A DNA stretch of 53,031 bases from Klebsiella pneumoniae (lineage in GTDB: Bacteria; Myxococcota_A; UBA796; GCA-2862545), in contig CAMASI010000019.1 of the NCBI GenBank assembly GCA_945861065.1, positions 1-53,031 on the forward strand, read 5' to 3'. A program made the translations under genes and the position numbers. The notes beneath the pieces are model-generated. The model saw only the letters and a list, made by a program, of their open reading frames with translations. It was not told the origin of the DNA and ran no database searches. Shown here piece by piece: positions 23,491-30,954 of this stretch; the stretch's first letter is position 1; the number at the start of each line of letters is the position of its first letter.

Positions 23491-24123
23491 GTGCCGGGCC
23501 ACACTGTTCAGGTCGAGGGGATGTACCGCCGCTTCGGCGCCCGTTGGGCGCTGGCGAACGTCAGCTTTCGCTTGCTCGAGGGGGGCGCCTTGCGCCTCAC
23601 GGGCGCCAACGGATCCGGTAAGAGCACACTGCTGCGCGTGCTTGGCACGGCGTTGCGCGCCGATCTCGGCAGCGTCCGGGTCGGAGGCCTCGACCTTTGG
23701 GCCTCGCGTGGCGTTCTGCGTCCGACGCTTGCAGTGTACGGGCATGCGACGGGCACGTGGGAAGAACTGAGCCCCCGCGACAATTTGGTCGCGTGGAACA
23801 GCTTCGGAGGCGGAACCACCAACGTTGACGCGCTCCTAGAGCGTGTCGGTCTCGAAGCTGCGCGCACGGACCCGGTGCGGATGTTGTCTGCGGGGCAGCG
23901 GCGCAGATTGGCCTTGGCCAGAATGTTGTTGCGAACACCATCGCTGGCGCTGTTCGACGAGCCGATGACGGCGCTGGACGTGGCCGGGCGCGCGCTGTTG
24001 ACCGGCGTGTTGAAGGACCTGCGTCAGGCGGGATGCACCTTGGTCATCGCCACCCATGACCCTGCGGAGGTGGCAGACGTGTGCGACGCGGACCTAAACT
24101 TGGATGAGGGGCGGGTTGCCTGA
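23491..24123 (+). CDS. CcmA-like ABC transporter ATPase
   Basis: A 210-residue ABC ATPase resembling the CcmA heme-exporter subunit. Walker A is GANGSGKST (38-46), the signature LSAGQRRRLALAR spans 132-144, Walker B is LALFDEP (152-158) and the switch His is 189. The SPRDNLVAW segment is typical of the CcmA group. The GTG at 23491 is preferred because ggag lies just upstream; an ATG at 23521 is possible. No CcmB or other permease is adjacent, so its membrane partner must be elsewhere. It diverges from the PKS gene across 91 bp, which may mean shared regulation. Confidence 0.85.
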   Translation: MPGHTVQVEGMYRRFGARWALANVSFRLLEGGALRLTGANGSGKSTLLRVLGTALRADLGSVRVGGLDLWASRGVLRPTLAVYGHATGTWEELSPRDNLVAWNSFGGGTTNVDALLERVGLEAARTDPVRMLSAGQRRRLALARMLLRTPSLALFDEPMTALDVAGRALLTGVLKDLRQAGCTLVIATHDPAEVADVCDADLNLDEGRVA

Positions 24124-24132
24124 ACCGCCCCC

Positions 24133-24320
24133 TTTAGGGCCCGCCCGGAAATAAACGATCCGCATCGAGGGCGCGATGCCGCCCGCCGCGCGAGGCGCAG
24201 GGCAGAGCCGAACCGAGGAGTACCCGGCGTACTTCGCAGGTTCGGCGAGGCCCTGCAACGAAGCGCCGCGGGATGGCAGCGCGTCCGAATGCGAGCGTTT
24301 GTTTTCGGGCGGGCCCTTAC
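24133..24320. repeat. Giant imperfect inverted repeat (188-bp hairpin)
   Basis: The whole interval folds on itself. The left arm from 24136 (agggcccgcccggaaataaacg) pairs with the right arm ending at 24319 (its reverse complement reads aagggcccgcccgaaaacaaacg). Pairing continues through cgcgatgcc/gcgctgcc, cccgc-gcg, cagggc and gccgaacc blocks to a centre of agtac-ccggc-gtact near 24220-24234. It lies between convergent genes and includes the MFS stop codon. Possible roles are a bidirectional terminator, a structured RNA or a MITE/REP-like element. The length and block structure favour a mobile or repeated element over a simple terminator. Confidence 0.8.
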
Positions 24321-25528
24321 GCAACGGCCTTCGCCTCCTCCGTGTGCAGCCCCAATACGACGACGGCCGCGACCACGAGAATCGCCGCAGCCAGCAAGAA
24401 CGAGCTTCCCGGCAAGCCAACGCCGATGCCATAAGCGAGCACCTGCGTAAAAATGGCGGGTCCGAACATTCCCGTCAGGCCCATCAGACTCGAATTTGCG
24501 CCCTGCAATTTCCCCTGGTCGCCGACGTCCACAAACCGGCTCATCCGAGCGTTGAGCGCGGGACCGAACAGGCCCATCAACGCGAATACCGGCACGCCGA
24601 GTAGAAATCCGACGGGGGTGTGCGCCAGCCCGTAAATCGCCATCCCCGCCGCACCAAATCCGAGGCCCGCGAGCATCGAGCGCGTCTCCCCGAGCCGCGC
24701 TACGATGGGCCGCACAAGCCCCGCTTGCACGACAATGCTCGCTATGCCGACGACACCGAGTGTCAGGCCGACTTCGCGCGCCGACCAGCCGTACCTGTGG
24801 CTGGCATACAAGACAAAGGTGCTCGGCAATACATGGTGCGCGAGTTGAAATAAACTGTACACGCCGCCAAGTGCAGGCAATTGCGCATGACCTCGGTACA
24901 ACGCGAGACTCCCCACCGGGTTCGCGCGGGCCCAGGAAAACGGCGTCCGCTTTTCCCGAGGCAACGACTCCGGAAGCACGAACACGCCCCACAGGGCGTT
25001 TGTCAACGCAACACCCGCCGCCACCCAAAAAGGCAGACGAGGGTGGACGGCGCCCAGCAGACCCCCGATGGCCGGTCCCACCACGAATCCCACGCCGAAG
25101 GCCGCACCCGTCAACCCAAACGCAGCGGCGCGTTTTTCCGGAGGCGTCACGTCGGCCACATAGGCGGAAGCGGTGGAAAAACTCGCCGCCGTCAGCCCGT
25201 TGAGAATCCGACCTATGAGCAACCACATCGTCGTCGGGGCCAAGGCCATCACGATGTAGTCGAGGCCGAGGCCCGTAATCGACAGCAACAGGACCGGCCG
25301 TCGGCCAAATCGGTCGGACAACGCGCCCAGCACCGGAGACGCCACGAACTGCATGAACGCCCAGGACGTGCCGAACAAGCCGAAGATGCGCGCGGCACGT
25401 GCCGTGTCGCCTCCTTCCATCGACTCGATGAGTTTGGGCAACACGGGGATGATCAGGCCGAAGCTGATCACGTCGAGCAGCATGGTGACGAAGATAAACC
25501 TGAGGGCTGCGGGCCGCGCCGTGCTCAG
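24317..25528 (-). CDS. MFS efflux transporter, TetA-like
   Basis: A 403-residue major facilitator superfamily drug/H+ antiporter with twelve predicted helices. The TetA-group motif A is present between helices 2 and 3 (GALSDRFGRRPVLL), along with GRILNGLTAAS and a motif C-like GPAIGGLLG. No ATG, GTG or TTG lies at the expected position. The first in-frame ATG (25483) would cut into helix 1. A CTG at 25528 overlaps the upstream stop as CTGA and gives the usual N-terminus (LSTARPAALRFIFVTMLLD), so I place the start there with caution. Its stop lies within the arm of the giant hairpin. Substrate unknown. Confidence 0.85.
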   Translation of the reverse strand: MSTARPAALRFIFVTMLLDVISFGLIIPVLPKLIESMEGGDTARAARIFGLFGTSWAFMQFVASPVLGALSDRFGRRPVLLLSITGLGLDYIVMALAPTTMWLLIGRILNGLTAASFSTASAYVADVTPPEKRAAAFGLTGAAFGVGFVVGPAIGGLLGAVHPRLPFWVAAGVALTNALWGVFVLPESLPREKRTPFSWARANPVGSLALYRGHAQLPALGGVYSLFQLAHHVLPSTFVLYASHRYGWSAREVGLTLGVVGIASIVVQAGLVRPIVARLGETRSMLAGLGFGAAGMAIYGLAHTPVGFLLGVPVFALMGLFGPALNARMSRFVDVGDQGKLQGANSSLMGLTGMFGPAIFTQVLAYGIGVGLPGSSFLLAAAILVVAAVVVLGLHTEEAKAVA

Positions 25529-25923
25529 CGCAGCACCTTCATGGCAACGACCGCTATCACAGCCAGCAAGAAGCCAATGCCGCGAACGGGAAAGGCCCAA
25601 CGGGCGATTCGATCGGGATGGAAGCCAACACGTGAACCGACCACCAGGACGATGCCGAGGATGGCAGCGCCGAGCTTGACATGCATCCACGAGCCGGATT
25701 GCATCAGCGACGGATTCATCGCGATCATCGCAAACCCGCACACCATCGCCGTTCCGCCCCCGATGGCTTCCATCAGCAGATTTCGTCCCAGCAGCAACCC
25801 GCGAATCGCTGGCGCGGCGTCAGGATGGAGCTTGATGTAGACCATCGCGGCATCGGTCGCGAGGCCCGCGCCGAAGAATAGCATGACCATGAGGATGTGT
25901 AGCGTCAGCACCCACTCATACAT
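25525..25923 (-). CDS. Small integral membrane protein, DUF2269/CopD-like
   Basis: A 132-residue protein with four predicted transmembrane helices, about 5-25, 50-70, 78-98 and 110-130. A helix-1 histidine (TLHIL) and the SWMHVKLGAAILG segment recall DUF2269- and HemJ/CopD-like four-helix membrane proteins, but the match is too weak to name a function. It is probably cotranscribed with the MFS transporter, whose start appears to overlap this gene's stop by 4 nt. Confidence 0.7.
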   Translation of the reverse strand: MYEWVLTLHILMVMLFFGAGLATDAAMVYIKLHPDAAPAIRGLLLGRNLLMEAIGGGTAMVCGFAMIAMNPSLMQSGSWMHVKLGAAILGIVLVVGSRVGFHPDRIARWAFPVRGIGFLLAVIAVVAMKVLR

Positions 25924-25997
25924 GTCGGCTCCCGGCAGTTCGTGCCGCCGGGGGCCTATGCCGACGAACCCGCCGTGTCGGGGAAGGACTCGAAGCC

Positions 25998-26546
25998 TTA
26001 GCGAGTCCCGCTGAACGTACCGCGCACCGTAGTCGTGGACGGAATCGGCGTCACATCGTCCACATAAATATTGCCCTCAACGGCGTCGCCCGCGAATGTC
26101 GCCGTCCAGTTCCCAAGGATGTTGTCGAACAGGGCACCTCCGAAACCAATATCCGCGTCAGTTTCACCGCTAAAGACGAAAACCCCCGGAGCCCCCGCAA
26201 ATATGCCCAAGTATTCGCACGAACCGGTTCCGAGAACTTCAGGAAGGGAACCCTCGGAGACCCCAAAGTTGAGCGTCGCCGTACCGACGCACGTGTCTAA
26301 AAAAGTGCCGTCCGGTATGAAAAGTGTGATGTCGAACGACATTTCGCCGGTGTAGACGCCGTCGTGAATCCCCCCAACTCCGGTTCCGGGGTCGGTGTCG
26401 GCATCGGAGTCGGAATCCGCATCGGAGTCGGAATCCGAGTCGGTGTCACAATCGCCAGCCGATTGGACTGCCGGGTCTGAGACTATCGGATTGGCCTCGT
26501 CTTGAGTGCAGGCGATCAGCTGACTCACAACGTAGATCCTGAGCAT
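25998..26546 (-). CDS. Predicted lipoprotein with acidic Asp/Ser linker
   Basis: A 182-residue protein starting MLRIYVVSQLIAC, with Cys13 as the probable lipid anchor. An acidic linker of alternating Asp, Ser and Ala (DSDSDSDADSDSD) follows, encoded by 18-bp tandem repeats. The C-terminal part is a beta-rich domain of about 125 residues (GEMSFDITLFIPDG, CVGTATLNFG, GNWTATFAGD, RGTFSGTR). That style is common in cell-surface proteins of Myxococcota, but I recognise no family. The longer open frame to 26606 adds residues upstream of the signal and is less likely. Two ggtacc palindromes lie just upstream (26551-26568). Confidence 0.75.
   Translation of the reverse strand: MLRIYVVSQLIACTQDEANPIVSDPAVQSAGDCDTDSDSDSDADSDSDADTDPGTGVGGIHDGVYTGEMSFDITLFIPDGTFLDTCVGTATLNFGVSEGSLPEVLGTGSCEYLGIFAGAPGVFVFSGETDADIGFGGALFDNILGNWTATFAGDAVEGNIYVDDVTPIPSTTTVRGTFSGTR
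26401..26436 (-). repeat. 18-bp tandem repeat inside lipoprotein gene
   Basis: The unit gcatcggagtcggaatcc occurs twice in tandem and continues with a partial copy. It encodes the acidic Asp/Ser linker in frame, so copy-number change would lengthen or shorten the linker without a frameshift. Confidence 0.85.
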
Positions 26547-26621
26547 GTGCGGTACCCTGTTTGGTACCACACCCGTACCCGGCACCCGCGCAGGTGTGAC
26601 CCCCACCCAACCCCCACTCTG

Positions 26622-27512
26622 TCAGCTTCGGTCCTCCACCACATCCCCCTCGCGAAGCAGCAATTCTGCGAGCCCGATGCGGGTTGAGGACACGAGGTCC
26701 GTGCGAATTCCGCCGTCCCGAAGACGCTCGCGAAGGCGGCCAAGCAACCCGTCCCACCGACGTCGCAACGCATCGCGATCATCGATGTGCGGCCAATGCG
26801 GCCTCGCCAACTCCTCCCAACTCATCGGCTGCTGGACGCTGGCGAGGTCGCTGACCACCCTCGCCAACTGACCGACGAGCACGAAGACTTCGGACTTCGG
26901 ACGGTGAATCTGCACCGTGTCGAACGAGGTGACGATGCGCAAGGGCCCCGTTTCGTCGGCTCTTGTGGCCGACTCCCCAGCGTTGGACAGGGCTATCCAC
27001 AACGAGCGATAGACCCCGGAGCGAAGCACAACAGTCTCGCCCGCACCGAGCGGCGTAGGCGTTGCGCCGTGGCGAACCCGCCACCGGCCGTCGCTCTCCC
27101 AAAACACCGCTTCAGCGTCGGCCACCGCCCCTGGAGCGAGCCGCGGGAGTGGATCGAGGACCAGCGAACAGGTTCCCGGCAAGGCTTGGGCGGGCAGTCC
27201 CGGGCCTTCGAGCCCAAGCACCGCCTCCGGCAACGCGATGGCCTCCACGGTGAGAACCACTCGTGGGGCGAGCCGGATCTCGGACCCAACTTCCAGTGAG
27301 GCGCCGTCGGTGGGCTTGCCACCTACGCTGAAGCGACGACGCAGCGCGAGAAGCCACATGCGTTCGCCGCGCAGGCTGATCATCGCGTGCGCTTCTGACA
27401 CGTCGGGGTCGTCAATTCGGAGCGCCGCAGCCCAGGTGCGTCCGATGACGTCGCCAGCATACAGCGTCTCGGAGGTGCCGTCGGGAAGCCGAAACCGAAC
27501 ACTGGCACGCAT
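26622..27512 (-). CDS. FHA-domain protein with C-terminal winged-helix-like region
   Basis: A 296-residue cytoplasmic protein. Residues 1-90 form a forkhead-associated domain (GDVIGRT ... RIDDPDVSEAHAMI ... SVGGKPTDGASLEVGSEIRL), which binds phosphothreonine peptides. The last 100 residues (WEELARPHWP, ALRRRWDGLLGRLRERLRDGGI) resemble a winged-helix DNA-binding region, as in FHA-linked regulators of Myxococcota. The start MRASVRFRLPDG at 27512 is chosen because the FHA fold begins there; 30 extra upstream residues look non-coding. It probably acts as a phospho-dependent signalling or transcription protein. No kinase lies next to it. Confidence 0.8.
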   Translation of the reverse strand: MRASVRFRLPDGTSETLYAGDVIGRTWAAALRIDDPDVSEAHAMISLRGERMWLLALRRRFSVGGKPTDGASLEVGSEIRLAPRVVLTVEAIALPEAVLGLEGPGLPAQALPGTCSLVLDPLPRLAPGAVADAEAVFWESDGRWRVRHGATPTPLGAGETVVLRSGVYRSLWIALSNAGESATRADETGPLRIVTSFDTVQIHRPKSEVFVLVGQLARVVSDLASVQQPMSWEELARPHWPHIDDRDALRRRWDGLLGRLRERLRDGGIRTDLVSSTRIGLAELLLREGDVVEDRS

Positions 27513-27549
27513 GCCGGTGCCTAGCCTGCATCGACGCCGCGCGTGGCGC

Positions 27550-27810
27550 TCACGGCCGAGCACCCCAAGCAGCCGACACGGCTGCGTCCAAGTCTTCGAC
27601 ACTCGCGGTCAGAGCGCCCACCGACCACAAGCGACAAGACCCGTCCCAACTCGCGGTCACGAGGTCGCCATCGGGCAAGAACTCTACGGCAGCGACGCGC
27701 TCGGCGTGGCCCGGCAGCAGCCCCAACAGGGCGCCGCTATCGGTATCCCACACACGAACAAGGGTGTCGAGGCCAACATGTCCGGTACCACCGATTTCTA
27801 CCCGCGCCAT
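27550..27810 (-). pseudogene. WD40-repeat C-terminal remnant
   Basis: About 86 residues carrying one and a half WD40 blades: TLVRVWDTDSGALLGLLPGH, then VAAVEFLPDGDLVTASWDG and CRLWSV. WD40 propellers need at least four and usually seven blades, so this is the tail end of a destroyed gene. It sits immediately downstream of a DUF2330 gene whose own C-terminus looks replaced, so a deletion between the two genes is likely. An ATG at 27810 follows a weak gagtggg, so short translation is possible. Confidence 0.6.
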
Positions 27811-27824
27811 CCCACTCGGAATGA

Positions 27825-29057
27825 TCAGAGTCCGCGCCCCAACGAACCCGGAGCCACCGGTGCCTTCTGCTCGATGCATCCGCTGGGACACGGGAGCCGC
27901 AGCCGGGATTTCGGTCTTCTGAACTGGTAAAAATCGCTGGTACCGGACACGAGCGAATCGAAGGGCATCGCCCGCAACTCCTCTGCGTAACAATCGGGGC
28001 AGTTGTACATGTCGACGTCGGTCACGCCCTGTGCGGCCAACGAAGGCGGCAACGGGATGTGCTCCCGAAGGACGACGAGCAGCGTCTCCGCGGCCGGGTA
28101 GCCCTGCGCCTGAACGAGCAGCAGGAAGTCCACGACATCGGTCGTACGACCGAGCTGGTCGGTATCCCAAGCGGGACTGTCGATGTCGGACAGGTCTGGC
28201 GGCGCGCCCGCGAAGTCGGTCGCGAACCCGTGACCTCCAGCCTCCTTGGCCGCGAGCGTCACCACGTCGTCGTAGTTGTCCCCGCTATTCCACCAGTCCA
28301 CGGCGAACGGATTGATCTCCAGGTGCAGATAGGACTCCGGCACGGCGCGGCGAGACCCGAGGATGTTGACCCGCAGGCGCATGTCGGGGGTCGCCGCGAT
28401 GCTGGTGAGCTGGATGGGGATCGAGGCGGTGGTGCCCGCGTAGGTGAGCACAAGCGGGACGATGTCGCCGGTGTCCTTGTCCTTCTGGAGCTTGAGGGCC
28501 ACGAAGTACTGACCGGAAGATACGTAGGGGGTCAGGACCGTTTCGATGGCAGGCGGCAAGTCGTAGCCGTGTTCGGTGAGCCAGTCGAGAAGCGCCGTGG
28601 TGCTGTCGGCCAGCAGGGTGACGGCATCGTACGGGCCCACGGCTACCTGGTCTACGACCGTGACGCCCCCGCTCGTCACGTACGTTTCGTCCGACGAATA
28701 AAAGGAAGAACCGGCAAAATTGATCACGCCCTTGCCGTCGGACTTGCACTCCCCCTCTACGGCGACTTGGAGGGTGAATAGGGGCGACAGATTCGCGGCA
28801 AGCAGGGTGAACAACTCGTCCGCCCCCACGCCGACTTCCGGAAGGGTAGCGACGGGCACGATCCACGCGAAATCTTCCGACGGCCCCTGGTATTCGATCT
28901 CGATATGGGCCGAGACGGTGCCGACGGCCTCGTCCACGTAGAAGAAGATATCCTCGCCGGTCTGCTCGACAGGCGCGCCGCTGTTGCAGAAGAAGCCGCC
29001 GCAAGCTGCGGCCGGTGAAGGCAACCACGCGGTTGCCCACAGCGTGAACGGGATCAT
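27825..29057 (-). CDS. DUF2330 secreted protein, probably C-terminally altered
   Basis: A 410-residue exported protein with a Sec signal (MIPFTLWATAWLPSPAAA), then the DUF2330 hallmark ACGGFFC, IEIEYQGPSEDFAWIVPV and LPEVGVGADELF. The start at 29057 is supported by ggag upstream and by the signal peptide. DUF2330 proteins are found in Myxococcota and relatives and their function is unknown. The last 35 residues (RRPKSRLRLPCPSGC onwards) are basic, proline-rich and unlike the family, suggesting the original C-terminus was lost when adjacent DNA was deleted. Confidence 0.8.
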   Translation of the reverse strand: MIPFTLWATAWLPSPAAACGGFFCNSGAPVEQTGEDIFFYVDEAVGTVSAHIEIEYQGPSEDFAWIVPVATLPEVGVGADELFTLLAANLSPLFTLQVAVEGECKSDGKGVINFAGSSFYSSDETYVTSGGVTVVDQVAVGPYDAVTLLADSTTALLDWLTEHGYDLPPAIETVLTPYVSSGQYFVALKLQKDKDTGDIVPLVLTYAGTTASIPIQLTSIAATPDMRLRVNILGSRRAVPESYLHLEINPFAVDWWNSGDNYDDVVTLAAKEAGGHGFATDFAGAPPDLSDIDSPAWDTDQLGRTTDVVDFLLLVQAQGYPAAETLLVVLREHIPLPPSLAAQGVTDVDMYNCPDCYAEELRAMPFDSLVSGTSDFYQFRRPKSRLRLPCPSGCIEQKAPVAPGSLGRGL

Positions 29058-29149
29058 GTTCGCTCCAACCCGCGTGCCCGACGGGACTGGATTGTAGCCC
29101 GTGCGCCTCCACAGCGTGCGCCCGTTTCCGGACTCTGCGGTCGGCCGGG

Positions 29150-30274
29150 CTACCGCCGCTGCGCGTTGAGTCTCGCCGCTTCTTCCCACGCCGAGATGGC
29201 AGCGGATTCTTCATCGAGGGCCCGCAGCGCGTCCCCTTTCAGCACCAGCAACTCACTTCGGTAGGGGGTGTTGTCGCGCTCTTCGCGTAGCCCGCGTTCT
29301 GCTGCGTCCAGCGCGCCCTTGGCATCCCCCGCTTCGAGCAAGGCGCGACCGGCGTCCAGCGGCGTTGGCGCCTGTTGTTCTGGGCTCGCGGTCTGCGACA
29401 CGGCCGCCTGCACCGCGTCGTCGTTGAGCGCCTCGGCCGGTTGCGCCGCAGCCCGGAACAGGTCCAACGAGCTGTCTTCGTCTTTGCCTTTGGCGCGTGA
29501 CGACTTCGCGGCGGGTTCTTTCGCTTCTTCGAGCTCGGCGGCCGGGAGTCCGGCCCCTTCGCCGCTAATTACCGATGGACCTGACGCAAGTCGGGTGTTG
29601 TACCCACCGGTATTGTCCATCGCGTTTTTCTCCAGCCCGCTGTTGTCCATGTCTGGAAGCGTAGGCGCAAGCATCGGGGGAGGTGGTGGCGGCGCAGCGG
29701 CCGTTTCGATGTCGGCGCCAAAAGGCTGCGGGTCCCCGAGGTCGGCCGGCGCCAGTTTGTCGTCGCGAGAATCGCCTTTTCCGGGCGCGGAAGTCTGGGG
29801 TGCCGCGGCCGCCCGGCTTGTCACCTCCGCGGCTCCCACCGGCGCCGCAACGCCGTCCTGGATCTCACCCGTGACCACAGGCGAGTTCTGGGCGGTCTTT
29901 CGCATCTCGGGTGCGGCCGACGGCGGGGGCGCGACCGGCGTCGCGAGGGGTGCTTTCGCCGATTCCAACAAGGGAATGCCTACGACGAGCACGGTAGCTG
30001 CGGCGGCAAGCAACACGCCGACGCCCCCGATCCCACCCACCCACCGGGCCGCGCGTCCAAACAGGGGAACGACCGTTCCTTCGGGCCGCCGGTCCGGCAC
30101 ACGCGGCAGGTCCGCCAGGATCTCTTCGAGGGTGACGCGCGCCGGCGGAGCGAGGTCCGGTCGCAGCGCAATGACGGCTTCCAGCACGCTGGGATCGAGG
30201 TCCGCGGGCGGTGACGCTGTGGGGTTCTCCAACCATGCGGCCAGCGCCGCGGCGGAGCGGTCTTCCGCGGTCAT
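29150..30274 (-). CDS. Anti-sigma-like single-pass membrane protein with TPR-like tail
   Basis: A 374-residue protein whose ATG overlaps the ECF sigma gene's stop by 4 nt. Residues 1-70 are a cytoplasmic N-terminus of the type expected to bind the sigma factor (AALAAWLENP, VLEAVIALRPDLAPP). No zinc-binding HxxxCxxC anti-sigma motif is present. A transmembrane helix spans 78-102. The periplasmic part is Pro/Ala-rich, and the last 70 residues (GRALLEAGDAKGALDAAERG, LVLKGDALRALDEESAAI) look like two TPR helices. It probably holds the sigma factor inactive until an envelope signal arrives; this rests on gene order and topology. Confidence 0.8.
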   Translation of the reverse strand: MTAEDRSAAALAAWLENPTASPPADLDPSVLEAVIALRPDLAPPARVTLEEILADLPRVPDRRPEGTVVPLFGRAARWVGGIGGVGVLLAAAATVLVVGIPLLESAKAPLATPVAPPPSAAPEMRKTAQNSPVVTGEIQDGVAAPVGAAEVTSRAAAAPQTSAPGKGDSRDDKLAPADLGDPQPFGADIETAAAPPPPPPMLAPTLPDMDNSGLEKNAMDNTGGYNTRLASGPSVISGEGAGLPAAELEEAKEPAAKSSRAKGKDEDSSLDLFRAAAQPAEALNDDAVQAAVSQTASPEQQAPTPLDAGRALLEAGDAKGALDAAERGLREERDNTPYRSELLVLKGDALRALDEESAAISAWEEAARLNAQRR

Positions 30275-30846
30275 GCGGCCACCACCTTACGAAAGGCCGC
30301 ACAGGCGCGGTGCAGGATGACGTCGAAGTTGCCCACATTGACTTCCAAAAGAGCCGCGCACTCCTCACGGCTGCGGTCTTCGAGTAGGCGTAGACGCAGG
30401 GCGAGAGCATAACGGTCGTTGAGCAACGCGAGGCCGTCTTTGACGAGTCGACTCGCGTCTTCCGCTTCCAGTCGCCGCTCCGGGCGATCCGGCGTCGCGG
30501 TCTGCCCGCGAGGTTCAACCCCTGCCGCCGACAACGGGGCTTCACGGGCGTGGCGGCGGTGAACGTCCATGGCTTTGTGGATGGCGATGCGACGAAGCCA
30601 GAAGAACACGCTGCGATCGACGAGGGTAAACGTGCTGATCTTTTCGATGGCCGTGCGAAATGTGTCCCGAAGGCAGTCTTCGGCCAACTCGCGAATCGGG
30701 AGTCGGGGCAGCAGCACCTGGCGGTACAACAGGTCGCCGTACCACCCATACAGGGTGGCGATGGCGGCAGAATCGCCGGATTTAAGCCGACGGATCACGG
30801 CGCGCTCCTCCTCTAGTGGCGCGAGATCGTTCGATGGCGCGCTCAC
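30271..30846 (-). CDS. ECF-family RNA polymerase sigma factor
   Basis: A 191-residue sigma-70 group 4 factor. Region 2 runs from about 18 to 95 (AIATLYGWYGDLLYRQV, AEDCLRDTFRTAI, VFFWLRRIAIHKAMDVHRR). Region 4 runs from about 133 to 188 (ALLNDRYALALRLRLLEDRS, EECAALLEVNVGNFDVILHR). It is translationally coupled to the membrane protein downstream, the usual sigma/anti-sigma arrangement. It diverges from a fatty-acid desaturase across about 108 bp, so the desaturase may be a target. Promoter motifs could not be identified. Confidence 0.92.
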   Translation of the reverse strand: MSAPSNDLAPLEEERAVIRRLKSGDSAAIATLYGWYGDLLYRQVLLPRLPIRELAEDCLRDTFRTAIEKISTFTLVDRSVFFWLRRIAIHKAMDVHRRHAREAPLSAAGVEPRGQTATPDRPERRLEAEDASRLVKDGLALLNDRYALALRLRLLEDRSREECAALLEVNVGNFDVILHRACAAFRKVVAA

Positions 30847-30954
30847 CCGGTCATCCGAACGCCCGACAGTGCCGAGATCTTACGGGGTTTGCGGCGCGAC
30901 GTCGACCCACAACCCTCCAAACCCAAAGAGTTAGTGCCGCCGGGAGGCTCCAAG

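Noticed and set aside
23399-24123. CcmA-like ATPase as part of a cytochrome c maturation operon
   Set aside because: No ccmB, ccmC or other maturation gene lies nearby, so only a CcmA-like name is supported.
24024-25226. 400-codon minus-strand open frame
   Set aside because: It overlaps the MFS gene in another frame and crosses the giant hairpin; the MFS frame has clear transmembrane motifs.
26551-26568. Two ggtacc palindromes as an operator
   Set aside because: Short GC-rich palindromes are common here and no regulator is adjacent, so this was left as a comment only.
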